From: Neorhizobium lilium
Lineage (GTDB): Bacteria; Pseudomonadota; Alphaproteobacteria; Rhizobiales; Rhizobiaceae
Assembly (NCBI RefSeq): GCF_004053875.1
Contig: NZ_SBIP01000004.1
Span: 310,001-374,000, forward strand
Length of the DNA stretch: 64,000 bases
Direction: 5' to 3'
The notes beneath the pieces are model-generated. The model saw nothing but the letters and a program-made list of their open reading frames with translations, was not told the DNA's origin and did no database searches. How positions within the stretch are numbered: position 1 is the first letter of the stretch; each line of letters starts with the position of its first letter. Of the stretch, positions 8,857 through 18,174 are shown one piece after another. The position numbers were made by a program, and so were the translations under genes.

Positions 8857-8882
8857 AAAGGCACCTTTCCGGGTGCCTTTTT
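8857..8882 (+). terminator. Intrinsic terminator after second DUF1127 gene
   Basis: AAAGGCACC/GGTGCCTTT stem with a short loop, then TTTTT. It lies 40 bases before the trmFO start, which argues against the longer trmFO reading frame that would start inside it. Confidence 0.88.
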
Positions 8883-8921
8883 GATTCCGGTCTCACGGTC
8901 TGCGTGATAAACACCGCGGCC

Positions 8922-10331
8922 ATGAGCAATAACTCCTTCTCCCCCATTCATGTCGTCGGCGGCGGTCTTGCCGGTTCCGAAGCTGCATGGCAGATCGCCC
9001 AGTCCGGTGTTCCGGTTATCCTTCACGAAATGCGCGGCGTCCGCGGAACCGATGCGCATAGGACGGACAGCCTTGCAGAGCTCGTCTGTTCCAATTCCTT
9101 CCGGTCCGACGATGCGACGGCAAACGCCGTCGGCGTCATTCACGCGGAAATGCGGCTTGCCAACTCCCTGATCATTGCCTGCGCCGATCGTAACCAGGTT
9201 CCCGCCGGCGGGGCGCTGGCGGTGGATCGGGATGGTTTCTCAGCTGCCGTGACGCAGGAAATCGATGCCCATCCGCTGATCACGGTGGTGCGTGAAGAAG
9301 TGACCGGCCTGCCTCCGAAGGAGTGGGATCTCGCGATCCTTGCAACCGGGCCACTCACCTCACCGTCCCTCGCCCAAGCCATTCAGGCGGAGACGGGCGA
9401 AGATCACCTCGCCTTCTTTGACGCCATCGCGCCGATCGTGCATCGCGATTCGATCGACATGAACATTTGCTGGCATCAGTCCCGTTACGACAAGGTCGGC
9501 CCTGGTGGTAACGGCAAGGACTACATCAACTGCCCGATGGACCAAGCGCAGTACAATGCTTTCTTGGACGCCTTGATCGCCGGAGACACGGTGGGCTTCA
9601 AGGAATGGGAGGGAACACCCTATTTCGACGGCTGCCTGCCGATCGAAGTCATGGCGGAGCGCGGTCGTGAAACATTGCGGCACGGGCCGATGAAGCCGAT
9701 GGGGCTGACCAATGCCCATAACCCGACCGTCAAGGCATATGCGGTGGTGCAGCTTCGCCAGGACAATGCACTCGGCACGCTTTTCAACATGGTCGGCTTC
9801 CAGACGAAGCTGAAATACGGGGCACAGGCGGAGATCTTCCGGATGATTCCGGGGCTGCAGAATGCCGAATTTGCCCGCCTCGGTGGCCTGCACCGCAATA
9901 CCTATATCCAGTCACCGATGCTTCTCGACCGGACCCTGACGCTGAAGAGCAGGCCGGGCCTACGCTTTGCGGGCCAGATCACCGGCTGCGAGGGCTATGT
10001 GGAAAGTGCGGCGATCGGGCTGCTTGCAGGTCGGTTCGCGGCCGCCGAGCGCAAGGGTGTCGATCCTGTGCCGCCGCCATCAACGACTGCCTTCGGCGCT
10101 CTTCTCAGCCATATCACCGGCGGGCATCTGATGTCGGAGGACGAGCCCGGCAAGCGGTCGTTCCAGCCTATGAACGTGAATTTCGGGCTGTTTCCGGAGC
10201 TGGAGCCCGGCTCCATCGTCAGGCCGGAAGGCGTCAAGCGTTTTCGAGGCAAGGACAAGACGATCATGAAGCGGCAGCTCATGGCCGCCCGGGCCCTTAA
10301 GGATTGCTCTCGCTGGCTGGCTCTAGGCTAA
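8922..10331 (+). CDS. trmFO: Methylenetetrahydrofolate-dependent tRNA (uracil-54-C5)-methyltransferase
   Basis: Forms ribothymidine at position 54 of tRNA using methylenetetrahydrofolate and FAD instead of SAM. The 469-residue protein opens with the FAD dinucleotide-binding loop [13 protein letters not shown], followed by the family segments LHEMRG and [11 protein letters not shown], and ends with the second FAD contact [16 protein letters not shown] and the Asn-Phe-Gly stretch [11 protein letters not shown] chose the ATG at 8922 because upstream in-frame codons overlap a terminator. Its last 35 bases overlap the convergent gene at 10297-10812. Confidence 0.95.
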   Translation: MSNNSFSPIHVVGGGLAGSEAAWQIAQSGVPVILHEMRGVRGTDAHRTDSLAELVCSNSFRSDDATANAVGVIHAEMRLANSLIIACADRNQVPAGGALAVDRDGFSAAVTQEIDAHPLITVVREEVTGLPPKEWDLAILATGPLTSPSLAQAIQAETGEDHLAFFDAIAPIVHRDSIDMNICWHQSRYDKVGPGGNGKDYINCPMDQAQYNAFLDALIAGDTVGFKEWEGTPYFDGCLPIEVMAERGRETLRHGPMKPMGLTNAHNPTVKAYAVVQLRQDNALGTLFNMVGFQTKLKYGAQAEIFRMIPGLQNAEFARLGGLHRNTYIQSPMLLDRTLTLKSRPGLRFAGQITGCEGYVESAAIGLLAGRFAAAERKGVDPVPPPSTTAFGALLSHITGGHLMSEDEPGKRSFQPMNVNFGLFPELEPGSIVRPEGVKRFRGKDKTIMKRQLMAARALKDCSRWLALG

Positions 10332-10812
10332 CCGGCTCCTCGGCCAGTTCTGCCTGACGGTCGGCAATGCTGACATGATTATCGAGCAACCAGAGCGAGA
10401 CTTCGGCTGCTTCCGTCTCGCTCCCAAACAGAAAATTGCCGTTGTGGCTGGGCAAGTCGAGAAATTCGGCGCTGAAGCCTTTGGCATCGGGCAAGGGAAT
10501 GACGCGCACCCGGCCTGGCCTTATCAAAGAGCAAGCATAGTGCGAGCGGTTGTTTCGCATGAATCCCGCCTTGCCATCGTGCAGGCGAACGAAAATTGCG
10601 TTGCCGTCGGCCGTCGCGTGCAGTGCGCGAATGGCTTCCTGGGGAAAGGCGCGCCCGAATTCCAGGATGGCAAGCCCCGTATCCTGACGGCTATCCGCCT
10701 CCTCGCTCTTGGCGATGCGAGTTACGTAATAGGCAAGAGCAATGAGCGCGCCCACGATACCCAACCAGACGATCCAGGAACTCACCCACTTTTTCCTTTG
10801 CTGCGCGGACAC
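10297..10812 (-). CDS. Membrane-anchored protein of unknown function
   Basis: A 171-residue protein with one N-terminal transmembrane helix ([18 protein letters not shown], about residues 13-30) and a soluble domain that would be periplasmic by the positive-inside rule (MSAQQRKK lies before the helix). The soluble part has no motif I recognise; [12 protein letters not shown] and [13 protein letters not shown] are the most distinctive stretches. It lies 51 bases downstream of the NDUFAF6-like gene and may be the last gene of the yajC transcript. Its 3' end overlaps the trmFO 3' end in the antisense direction by 35 bases. Confidence 0.75.
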   Translation of the reverse strand: MSAQQRKKWVSSWIVWLGIVGALIALAYYVTRIAKSEEADSRQDTGLAILEFGRAFPQEAIRALHATADGNAIFVRLHDGKAGFMRNNRSHYACSLIRPGRVRVIPLPDAKGFSAEFLDLPSHNGNFLFGSETEAAEVSLWLLDNHVSIADRQAELAEEPVSLEPASESNP

Positions 10813-10863
10813 CGCAATGGCTGTAGCAGCCGAGCCTTGCGCGAATGTGGCGAGGAGATCGGC

Positions 10864-11718
10864 TCAAAAACGCTTGGCGAAGGCCGCCCGCATCATCCGC
10901 AGCTGCCGCCGCCATTGGGCCGGCTGTAGCCCGCCATCGAGAACCGCTGCTCCCAGACGGGCAGCGCGTTGAAGGATCGGACCGGTCGAGGCCACGGGAA
11001 GATAGGCGGCGAACACCGAAGCCGGAACAGGACCGGCATTGCGCGCTTTGGCCAGGTGCTCCAAGCCCAGACCGGCAAATGCCTCGATGGCTGCCGAAAT
11101 GCGAGGCTTGTCAGTGGCGTTCAGGAAAGAGGTTCGATCAAGCCCTGTTGCAGCCAGGATCTCCAGAGGCAGATAGAGCTGCCCGCGGCTGCAATGAACC
11201 GGCAGGAGGAGCATGACACCGGCGATCGCCTGCGCCACGCCGGCGTGGCCGGCCGAGTCGGCAGCACGGGCGGCATCGCCCGGTGACAGGATAAGGCTTG
11301 CAAGCTGGATCAATGCGGAAGCCGTTTCGCCGGCATAGCCTTCGAAGGCGTTGCGGTCGGTGATCGGATCATCGTAAAGGTCGAAGATGCGCGCATCGAT
11401 CATGTCGATCAGCGTCTTGCGCGGCAGACGGTAGCGCTCGACGGTCTCGATCAGGGCCGCCGCAACCGGGTTGCCGCCGCTGTCGCCGCTCGCATCGCCC
11501 TCCAGCAGATCCCGCCACCACTGCAGACGAATTTCGCCCGGTAACGGTTCGCGCACAACGTCACGCACGCGGGCAATCTCGGCATTGAAGGCATAAAGAG
11601 CGGCCAGAGATCCACGCTTATCTTCCGGAGACAGCAGGCAGGCAAGATACCGGTCGCGATCCGTATCCCGCAGCATGGCAAGACAGGTATCCGCGTTCTG
11701 GGTTGCCTCGTCCTGCAT
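10864..11718 (-). CDS. Squalene/phytoene synthase-fold protein, NDUFAF6-like
   Basis: A 284-residue protein of the trans-isoprenyl diphosphate synthase fold. The conserved YAFNAEIARVRD segment (about residues 42-53) stands where true squalene or phytoene synthases have the first DxxxD Mg-binding motif. Only the last Asp is kept, and the second motif near the middle is also not canonical. This matches the branch that includes human NDUFAF6, a complex I assembly factor, rather than a carotenoid or hopanoid enzyme. LPGEIRLQWWRDLLEG is typical of that branch. It abuts (2 bases) the Mth938/NDUFAF3-like gene. Role in complex I assembly is inferred from homology and pairing. Confidence 0.8.
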   Translation of the reverse strand: MQDEATQNADTCLAMLRDTDRDRYLACLLSPEDKRGSLAALYAFNAEIARVRDVVREPLPGEIRLQWWRDLLEGDASGDSGGNPVAAALIETVERYRLPRKTLIDMIDARIFDLYDDPITDRNAFEGYAGETASALIQLASLILSPGDAARAADSAGHAGVAQAIAGVMLLLPVHCSRGQLYLPLEILAATGLDRTSFLNATDKPRISAAIEAFAGLGLEHLAKARNAGPVPASVFAAYLPVASTGPILQRAARLGAAVLDGGLQPAQWRRQLRMMRAAFAKRF

Positions 11719-11720
11719 GT

Positions 11721-12107
11721 TTAAACCGCTATCAGGGCAGCGGCCACAGACCGGGATTCCGCAAGCATGATATTATAGGTGCGGACCGCGGCGCCGGTGC
11801 TCATCGGGTCGGACGAAATACCTCTCGCCCTCAGCGCCGCTTTCACCTCGGCCGGGATGGGCCTCAACTTCGAGCCAGTGCCGACCAGCAGAACTTCGAT
11901 GTCGGAAGCTTCGCTCAACAACTCCGCCAAGGCGGCAACTGTCAATGGATCCCCCTCCTGCATATCCCAACCGTGAATGCCCGAGGGAAGGCACAGGAGA
12001 GAGCCGCGATGAGACATGTCGGCAAAGCGAAAGCCGCCATTGCCATAGGCATCGATGGGAGCGCGGCCCGGAAAATGGGCCTCGCGAATTTCAATGCCTT
12101 TGGCCAT
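11721..12107 (-). CDS. Mth938-like domain protein (NDUFAF3 homologue)
   Basis: A 128-residue Mth938/DUF498 protein. The fold's signature runs from IDAYGNGGFRFADMSHRGSL through LPSGIHGW to VLLVGTGSKLRPIP and ends RTYNIMLAESRSVAAALIAV, covering the whole domain. The mitochondrial homologue NDUFAF3 is a complex I assembly factor. The ATG at 12107 is chosen because AGGAAAG lies upstream and the conserved sequence starts MAKGIEIREAHFPG; the longer frame to 12155 adds a cysteine-containing non-conserved lead. It lies 74 bases downstream of yajC and directly upstream of the NDUFAF6-like gene. Confidence 0.85.
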   Translation of the reverse strand: MAKGIEIREAHFPGRAPIDAYGNGGFRFADMSHRGSLLCLPSGIHGWDMQEGDPLTVAALAELLSEASDIEVLLVGTGSKLRPIPAEVKAALRARGISSDPMSTGAAVRTYNIMLAESRSVAAALIAV

Positions 12108-12181
12108 CGTCAGGTCTTTCCTATCGGCAGCAAACGGACAGTTCCCCGTCCGCACACGGCGTGAAGCCGCCCTGTAGCGCC

Positions 12182-12541
12182 TTATACTTTCGCGGGCGTC
12201 TCGGCCTTGACCGGCTCGCCCTTGACGCGAACTTCGGCGATATAGGAACGCATTGCCCGAACCTTGATGCCATCGGCGATTTCGACCTCGACTTCGTTGT
12301 CGTCGATCACTTTGGTCACCTTGCCCAAGAGACCACCACCGAGCACGACCTGGTCACCCCGGCGAATGCTGGAAAGCGTGTCTTGACGCTTTTTGGCCTG
12401 GGCGCGCTGCGGACGGATCAGGAAGAAATACCAGACCACCATCAGCGGGGCGAAGAGAAGCACCATCTGCATGATGGAATCCGTCCCATATGCTGACGGC
12501 GCTGCGGCACCAGTCTGGGCGAATGCTTCGGTGATGAACAT
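12182..12541 (-). CDS. yajC: Sec translocon accessory protein YajC
   Basis: A 119-residue inner membrane protein that works with SecD and SecF in the SecYEG holotranslocon. It has a short periplasmic N terminus, one membrane helix (MQMVLLFAPLMVVWYFFLIR), the diagnostic RPQRAQAKKRQ after it, and the cytoplasmic GDQVVLGGGLLGKVTKV domain. The ATG at 12541 has TAGGAG upstream; a TTG two codons earlier is less likely. In many alphaproteobacteria secD and secF or fused secDF follow immediately, but here the next gene is the Mth938-like one. Confidence 0.93.
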   Translation of the reverse strand: MFITEAFAQTGAAAPSAYGTDSIMQMVLLFAPLMVVWYFFLIRPQRAQAKKRQDTLSSIRRGDQVVLGGGLLGKVTKVIDDNEVEVEIADGIKVRAMRSYIAEVRVKGEPVKAETPAKV

Positions 12542-12723
12542 CAACAACTCCTACAATGATCGGAGCCGTCGGCCCCCGCTACAAGCCGCCGGAATATAGT
12601 TGCGATCGATGCGAATGCAACAAAAAGCGGCCGCTTTCCGTACCAAATCCACCGTCCAGAGCCTTTTGACACCGACACTTGCATGTTACCGCAGCATTTG
12701 ACGACCGATGAGACCGGAACATC

Positions 12724-13599
12724 ATGATGAGCGAAGAACTGAACCTGAAGATTCTGCATGAGGTCCGCCGACTGGCGGACGCGCTGGAACGCCTGGCGGG
12801 GGCCGCACCTGCGGTCAACGACTGGCAGGCGGCAGACTGCTTCGTCTGGGTGCCGGCAAACCAGCGTCTGCAACCGGTGCCGCGGCCCAACCGGGTGGCG
12901 CTTGGCCTGATCCGGGGTGTCGATCATGTGCGCGATATCCTGCACGAGAACACGCTGCGGTTTGCCGAAGGTTTTGCAGCCAACAACGTACTGCTTTGGG
13001 GTGCGCGTGGCATGGGCAAATCGTCTCTCGTCAAGGCGGTGCATGCGGATGTGCGCGCATCCACCGGAAACCCGTTGAAGCTGGTCGAGGTGCATCGGGA
13101 AGACATTGCGACGCTCCCCAACCTGCTGGACATTCTCAAGGCGTCTGATCAGCGCGTCATCCTCTTCTGCGACGACCTCTCCTTCGACCACGACGATACC
13201 GCCTATAAATCGCTGAAGGCGGCGCTCGACGGCGGCATTGAGGGGCGGCCAGAAAACGTTCTGTTCTATGCGACGTCCAACCGGCGTCATCTCCTGCCGC
13301 GCAACATGATGGAGAACGAGCAATCGACCGCCATCAACCCGTCCGAAGCGGTGGAAGAGAAAGTATCCCTGTCCGATCGCTTCGGTCTCTGGCTCGGCTT
13401 CCACAAGTGCAGCCAGGAAGACTACCTGACCATGATCAACGGCTATGCCGACTATTTCGATCTGGGGCTGGACCGTGAAACCCTGCATGCGCAGGCGCTT
13501 GAATGGGCGACGACGCGCGGCGGGCGCTCGGGTCGCGTCGCCTGGCAGTATATCCAGGATCTCGCAGGCAGGCTCCGCAAGCCGCTGAACAGGAGCTGA
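12724..13599 (+). CDS. DUF815 family AAA-type ATPase
   Basis: A 291-residue soluble P-loop ATPase. Walker A is GARGMGKSSL (about residues 93-102), Walker B VILFCDDLSF (about 145-154), and sensor-like ATSNRRHLLP follows. DUF815 proteins are widespread in proteobacteria and have no well-established role; they resemble MoxR/DnaC-like AAA proteins. It starts with MMSEELN; either Met could be used. It is transcribed divergently from yajC across a 180-base spacer and ends at a shared bidirectional terminator. Confidence 0.88.
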   Translation: MMSEELNLKILHEVRRLADALERLAGAAPAVNDWQAADCFVWVPANQRLQPVPRPNRVALGLIRGVDHVRDILHENTLRFAEGFAANNVLLWGARGMGKSSLVKAVHADVRASTGNPLKLVEVHREDIATLPNLLDILKASDQRVILFCDDLSFDHDDTAYKSLKAALDGGIEGRPENVLFYATSNRRHLLPRNMMENEQSTAINPSEAVEEKVSLSDRFGLWLGFHKCSQEDYLTMINGYADYFDLGLDRETLHAQALEWATTRGGRSGRVAWQYIQDLAGRLRKPLNRS

Positions 13600-13626
13600 C
13601 CCTCCTAAGTCCCTCACCACGAAACG

Positions 13627-13656
13627 CAAAAAAGCCCGGCATTGCCGGGCTTTTTC
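13627..13656. terminator. Bidirectional terminator
   Basis: AAAAAGCCCGGC-ATT-GCCGGGCTTTTT, a near-perfect palindrome with T tracts on both strands, between the convergent DUF815 and LytM genes. Confidence 0.92.
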
Positions 13657-13680
13657 GTCGTCCCCCTGAAACGCACTACT

Positions 13681-15276
13681 CTATTCAAGGAAGGTGATGG
13701 GGTTGACCGGGGTCGCATCCTTGCGGACTTCAAAGTGAACCTGCGGACGCTTGGCGTCGCCGCTCATGCCTGAGGATGCAATCGACTGGCCGCGCGTTAC
13801 CTTCTGGCCGCGCGTCACGTTGATCGCTCCGGCGTGGCCATAAACGGTGACCTTGCCATCGTCATGACGGACCAGCACGGTGTTTCCGAGCTGCTTGAGC
13901 CCGTTGCCAGCATAGATAACGACGCCGTTTTCGGCCGCCTTGATCGGCGTGCCTTCCGGCACCGAGATATCGATACCGTCATTACGGTTGCCGTCCACGT
14001 TCGCGCCGTAGCCCGCGATCACGGCGCCACTAACGGGCCAGCGATATTTGCCGATGCCAGTGGACTGAGGCGCGGCAGTACCGTTGTCGGACTTCTTCTC
14101 GACATCCGTCAACGAGGCAGTTTCCGCTGCAGGCTTTGCGGCAGCCGGAGCAACGGCGGCAACAGGAGCCGTAGCGGTCGTCGCTGCCGAGGCAACAGGC
14201 TTCGGCGCTACGGCCGGCTTTTCAGGAATGGACGCTGTCTTGACCGTATCCTGAGCAGCAGCCCCGTTGACGACCTTCAGGCTCTGCCCGATCCGGACAC
14301 CCTGCGCAGTGATCCCGTTGGCGGCCTTGAGCTGGTCAATTGGCGTATCTGTGGCCTTGGCGATCTTGGCAACCGTATCGCCAGGCTTCACCACATAGTT
14401 CCCGCCCAGCGGCTTGCCGCCGGGAGGCGTGAGCTTGGCCGGCTCCGCCATGGCCTTGTCGCGGCTGGCGGAAGGCAGGACGGCAACCTTCTGCTCCGGC
14501 TCACGCGAGGGAGTTGGAACCTTGTTCTGCAAGTCGATATCGCTCGCGGCCGTCTTGGCAGAGGCACGGGCGGGACCGAAGGTCGGGATGATGACGGACT
14601 GTCCGGCGGCAAACACGCCGCCATTCGCCTTGACGATCTCCTTTTCCGGCACGCCATAGCGCCGCGCAAGCGTGGCTGCCGTCTCGCCGGGCTTCAAAGT
14701 GACCCGAGGCGCGTTGACTGTCGACCATCCGGACATGGGTGTCGTGCCGGTAACGACATTGTCTGCCCTGGTTGGACGCTGTGTGGGAGCTGTCAGCGTT
14801 TGGCCCGCGGGAGCGCGACCGGGGAAAGGCTGCGCCATGGCTTCCTGCCTGGTGCCGGGGTCGCGATTGGCGACAGGCGCTCGGGACATGGCCGAAGAAC
14901 TGGGTGCATTCGGCGCCGAAAGATCCGAGCGCTGTACCGCAACCGGCGCTGCCGCCGAACGGGCCGGGGAAGCGTAGCCTCCGGAATTGCCCGGATATGG
15001 CTGGTTCATCGCTGCGGAGCGCGAACCGTATGTATTCTGCTGGACAGGCGGCAGAGCCTGCCCTGCCCCCATATCGCCCTGCGGCGTCGGCGCTTGACCG
15101 TAAGCACCACCGACCTGCCGCTGCGGGATCGATGCGGTGGTGAAATTATCCTTGGAAAAAAGGCCGGAAAAACGGGTCGCATCTGAACTGCAACCTGTTG
15201 CCGCGCTGGCTAGCAAGGCCGCAACCGCAAACTTTGCGACTGATGTTCCGATTTTCGGAGAACTCTTGAGACCCAT
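13681..15276 (-). CDS. LytM-domain lipoprotein with two LysM repeats (NlpD/DipM-like)
   Basis: A 531-residue envelope protein: lipoprotein signal with lipobox ASAATGC, a long Ala/Pro/Gln-rich linker, LysM 1 (VTLKPGETAATLARRYGV, about residues 190-230), LysM 2 (YVVKPGDTVAKIAKATDT, about 290-335), and a C-terminal LytM/M23 domain (about 420-530). The M23 zinc site is incomplete: the HxxxD position reads NDGID with Asn for His, while YGHA and QVHFEVR keep histidines. This is the pattern of NlpD/EnvC-type factors that activate amidases at division rather than cut peptidoglycan. I chose the ATG at 15276 (weak TAGG upstream); in-frame starts at 15303 and 15315 are possible. It is last in the surE-pcm run. 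Confidence 0.85.
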   Translation of the reverse strand: MGLKSSPKIGTSVAKFAVAALLASAATGCSSDATRFSGLFSKDNFTTASIPQRQVGGAYGQAPTPQGDMGAGQALPPVQQNTYGSRSAAMNQPYPGNSGGYASPARSAAAPVAVQRSDLSAPNAPSSSAMSRAPVANRDPGTRQEAMAQPFPGRAPAGQTLTAPTQRPTRADNVVTGTTPMSGWSTVNAPRVTLKPGETAATLARRYGVPEKEIVKANGGVFAAGQSVIIPTFGPARASAKTAASDIDLQNKVPTPSREPEQKVAVLPSASRDKAMAEPAKLTPPGGKPLGGNYVVKPGDTVAKIAKATDTPIDQLKAANGITAQGVRIGQSLKVVNGAAAQDTVKTASIPEKPAVAPKPVASAATTATAPVAAVAPAAAKPAAETASLTDVEKKSDNGTAAPQSTGIGKYRWPVSGAVIAGYGANVDGNRNDGIDISVPEGTPIKAAENGVVIYAGNGLKQLGNTVLVRHDDGKVTVYGHAGAINVTRGQKVTRGQSIASSGMSGDAKRPQVHFEVRKDATPVNPITFLE

Positions 15277-15419
15277 GACTCGACCTACAAATGACGCAAC
15301 CATCGTGAGAGTCATTAAAGCCGGTTAGTCTTACCGCGCGGTTAAGGCGGAGACCTGAGGATCATATTTTTTGGAAATTGCTAACCATGTCGATGAAGGG
15401 ACTGCCTGAAGCGGAACCT

Positions 15420-16073
15420 TCAGAGCGCTGAGGCAATCTGTGGCACGATCGGAAGATAAGGCGCCTGGAACAAGTCCTCGCGCTCGAAACGGCTTCCGGT
15501 CTTCGTCAGGCGGGTCATCATGCAATTCTCGCCGTCGAGCATCAGCGGTGCCACCATCGAGCCGCCATGGGTCAGTTGCTCGGCATAAAAACGCGGGAGC
15601 GTCGTGAAGGCTGCCGTTACAAGTATCCGGTCGAAAGTGCCCTCACCCGGCATGCCGTTGCTGCCGTCCGCCTGCCGCACGATCACGTTGCGGAGCCCCA
15701 TCGCATCCATACGGGCCTGAGCTTCCGTCACGAGCGTCTTGTAACGCTCGACGCTCAAGACCCGTTCGGCGATTCGACCGATGACGCCGGCCATGAAGCC
15801 GCTGCCTGTGCCGATTTCGAGCACGCGATGGCCGGGCTTCACCTGCAGCCGGTGAAGCAGTCTCACAGCAAGATCGGCGCCTTCCATGAAGGAGCCGCAT
15901 TCGATCGGGATGGTCCGGCTCGAATAGGCTTCATCCGTGAGCGTCGGCGGCACGAATTGCGAACGAGGCGTCTGCTCGACAGCCGTCAATAGATCGAGGT
16001 CGGAGATTCCCTCTGAGCGAAGACGCAGCACGAGTGCCGCAAAGCCTTCCTTCTCGACCATTCCGGACCTCAA
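15420..16073 (-). CDS. pcm: Protein-L-isoaspartate O-methyltransferase
   Basis: Repairs isoaspartyl residues in aged proteins by SAM-dependent methylation. The 217-residue sequence has the class I methyltransferase fold with SAM-binding [13 protein letters not shown] (about residues 85-97), the acidic VLSVERY at the end of strand 2, and the substrate region [21 protein letters not shown], typical of Pcm. Its start overlaps the surE stop by 4 bases (ATGA), the classic surE-pcm coupling. A second, more distant Pcm-like protein lies at 37237-37890. Confidence 0.92.
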   Translation of the reverse strand: MRSGMVEKEGFAALVLRLRSEGISDLDLLTAVEQTPRSQFVPPTLTDEAYSSRTIPIECGSFMEGADLAVRLLHRLQVKPGHRVLEIGTGSGFMAGVIGRIAERVLSVERYKTLVTEAQARMDAMGLRNVIVRQADGSNGMPGEGTFDRILVTAAFTTLPRFYAEQLTHGGSMVAPLMLDGENCMMTRLTKTGSRFEREDLFQAPYLPIVPQIASAL

Positions 16074-16840
16074 GACGAAGCTCCGGATCCGAGCGCCGAA
16101 GCGACCTGATCCTGCACGGAGTAGTCCGTCAGATCGAGCTTCAGCGGCGTTACGGATATCTTGTTGCTCTTGACCGCATGCACATCCGTTCCTTCACGGA
16201 ACTGGCTCTTGCGGTCCGAAAAGCGCAGCCAGTAATAGGGCCGGCCACGTCCGTCCTCGCGCGCATCGATTTCAAGGCCGGAATCAAGCTTGCCTTGCGC
16301 GGTGACTTCGACACCCTGCACATCCTGAGGGTCGCAGTTCGGAAAGTTCAGGTTAAGAAAGGTGCCGGCAGGCAGATCGAGATTAGACAGCTTGCGGATC
16401 AGGTCCGGCGCATAGGTCTCGGCTACGTCCCACGGCGCGAAGCGACCGTTTTCCCGCCGCACCATCTGGCTCAGCGCAAAGGAGCGCACGCCCTGGAGCG
16501 TGCCTTCGATCGCGCCGGCAACCGTACCGGAATAAGTGACATCGTCGGCCATGTTCGCGCCGTCGTTGACGCCGGAGAGAACCAGATCCGGCTTGCCACG
16601 CATGATCTCGCTGATACCCATGATGACGCAATCCGTCGGCGTTCCGCGCAGAGCAAATCGTTTTTCGCCTACCTGGCGCAGGCGAAGCGGCTCCGACAGC
16701 GTCAGGGAATGCGCGAGTCCACTCTGATCGGTTTCAGGTGCCACGATCCAGACATCGTCGGACAGGCTGTGGGCGATCCGCTCGAGGACGGCCAGACCTT
16801 CCGCATGAATGCCGTCGTCATTGGTCAGCAAGATCCGCAT
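16070..16840 (-). CDS. surE: 5'/3'-nucleotidase SurE
   Basis: A metal-dependent phosphatase acting on nucleoside monophosphates, linked to stationary-phase survival. The 256-residue protein starts [16 protein letters not shown], with the metal-binding NDDG, and has [19 protein letters not shown] (split as SGVNDGAN and TYSGTV) in the middle, both diagnostic. Its ATG shares one base with the serS TGA and its end overlaps pcm, so serS-surE-pcm are translationally coupled. Confidence 0.95.
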   Translation of the reverse strand: MRILLTNDDGIHAEGLAVLERIAHSLSDDVWIVAPETDQSGLAHSLTLSEPLRLRQVGEKRFALRGTPTDCVIMGISEIMRGKPDLVLSGVNDGANMADDVTYSGTVAGAIEGTLQGVRSFALSQMVRRENGRFAPWDVAETYAPDLIRKLSNLDLPAGTFLNLNFPNCDPQDVQGVEVTAQGKLDSGLEIDAREDGRGRPYYWLRFSDRKSQFREGTDVHAVKSNKISVTPLKLDLTDYSVQDQVASALGSGASS

Positions 16841-18123
16841 CAGCTTGCCCGCTCGATCCTCGTTATTCCACCCATATAGGGCACAAGCGCGTCCGGAATT
16901 GTGACGGAGCCATCTTCGTTCAGATAGTTCTCAAGCACCGCGATCAGGCACCGACCGACAGCGACGCCGGAACCGTTCAGCGTGTGAACGAAGCGGAGCG
17001 CCTTCTCGTCCTTGCCACGATAACGGGCATTCATGCGCCGACCCTGGAAATCGCCGCAGACGGAACAGGAGGAAATTTCGCGGAAGGCATCCTGACCCGG
17101 CAGCCAGACCTCGATGTCATAGGTCTTGCGGGCACTGAAACCTATGTCGCCGGTACAAAGCGTCATGGTGCGGAAATGCAGGCCAAGCCGCTTCAGAACG
17201 TTCTCGGCACATTCGGTCATGCGCTCGTGTTCGGCAATGGAGCTTTCCGCGTCGGTGATCGACACCAGTTCGCATTTCCAGAACTGATGCTGGCGCAGCA
17301 TGCCGCGGGTGTCGCGTCCGGCCGAGCCCGCTTCCGAGCGGAAGGACGGCGTCAACGCCGTGAAGCGCAGGGGCAGCTTTTCCTGCTCCAGCGTTTCGGC
17401 CGAGACGAGATTGGTGAGCGTGACCTCGGCGGTCGGGATAAGCCAGCGGCCGTCGGTGGTCCGGAACAGCTCTTCGGCAAATTTCGGCAGCTGGCCGGTG
17501 CCGAACATGGCTTCGTCTCGCACCATCAGCGGCGACGAGACTTCCGTATAGCCATGCTCGGTCGTGTGCATGTCGAGCATGAACTGGCCGAGAGCCCGTT
17601 CGAGCCTTGCAAGCGGTCCCGTCAGTACCGTGAAGCGGGCGCCCGAGAGCTTGGCGGCGCGCTCGAAATCCATGTAGCCGAGAGCTTCGCCGATTTCGAA
17701 GTGCTCCTTGGCAGGATGGTTCCAGCCGGGCTTCTGGCCGATGGTGCGCGCAACGACGTTGTCGTGCTCATCCTTGCCGACCGGCACATCATCGAGAGGG
17801 ATATTGGGGATGCGAGACAGGGCGTCGTCGAGGGCCGCGACGGCTTCCCGCTCTTCCTGCTCGGCCGCCGGCATGGCGTCCTTCAGGCTGGCCATCTCGG
17901 CCTTCAGCTTCTCGGCGAGCTCCGTGTTCTTCTGCGCCATGGCCGCGCCGATCTCCTTGGAGGCGGAGTTGCGGCGCGACTGCATGTCCTGCAGCGTCTG
18001 GATCGCGGCGCGTCGCTTGTCGTCCATCGCCAGGAGAGTTGCCGACAAGGGTTCTGCACTGCGCTTCTTCAGCGCCTCGTCCAGAGCTTCGGGGTTATCG
18101 CGGATCCATTTGATATCGAGCAT
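16840..18123 (-). CDS. serS: Seryl-tRNA synthetase
   Basis: Charges tRNA-Ser. The 427-residue protein has the N-terminal coiled-coil tRNA-binding arm (about residues 30-105, charged heptads) and the class II core with motif 2 [20 protein letters not shown] (about 270-290) and motif 3 [17 protein letters not shown] near the C terminus. The ATG at 18123 ([14 protein letters not shown]) is the family start; the longer frame to 18165 reaches into the tatC end and adds a non-conserved leader. Its 3' end overlaps surE. Confidence 0.96.
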   Translation of the reverse strand: MLDIKWIRDNPEALDEALKKRSAEPLSATLLAMDDKRRAAIQTLQDMQSRRNSASKEIGAAMAQKNTELAEKLKAEMASLKDAMPAAEQEEREAVAALDDALSRIPNIPLDDVPVGKDEHDNVVARTIGQKPGWNHPAKEHFEIGEALGYMDFERAAKLSGARFTVLTGPLARLERALGQFMLDMHTTEHGYTEVSSPLMVRDEAMFGTGQLPKFAEELFRTTDGRWLIPTAEVTLTNLVSAETLEQEKLPLRFTALTPSFRSEAGSAGRDTRGMLRQHQFWKCELVSITDAESSIAEHERMTECAENVLKRLGLHFRTMTLCTGDIGFSARKTYDIEVWLPGQDAFREISSCSVCGDFQGRRMNARYRGKDEKALRFVHTLNGSGVAVGRCLIAVLENYLNEDGSVTIPDALVPYMGGITRIERAS

Positions 18124-18174
18124 CGGTCTCTGGCCTTTGAAGCGGAAGCCGCATGACGACCGCAAGCGGAAGGC

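Noticed and set aside
13834..15186. 450-residue open frame on the plus strand
   Set aside because: Antisense shadow of the LytM lipoprotein; composition is Arg/Gly-rich with no domain.
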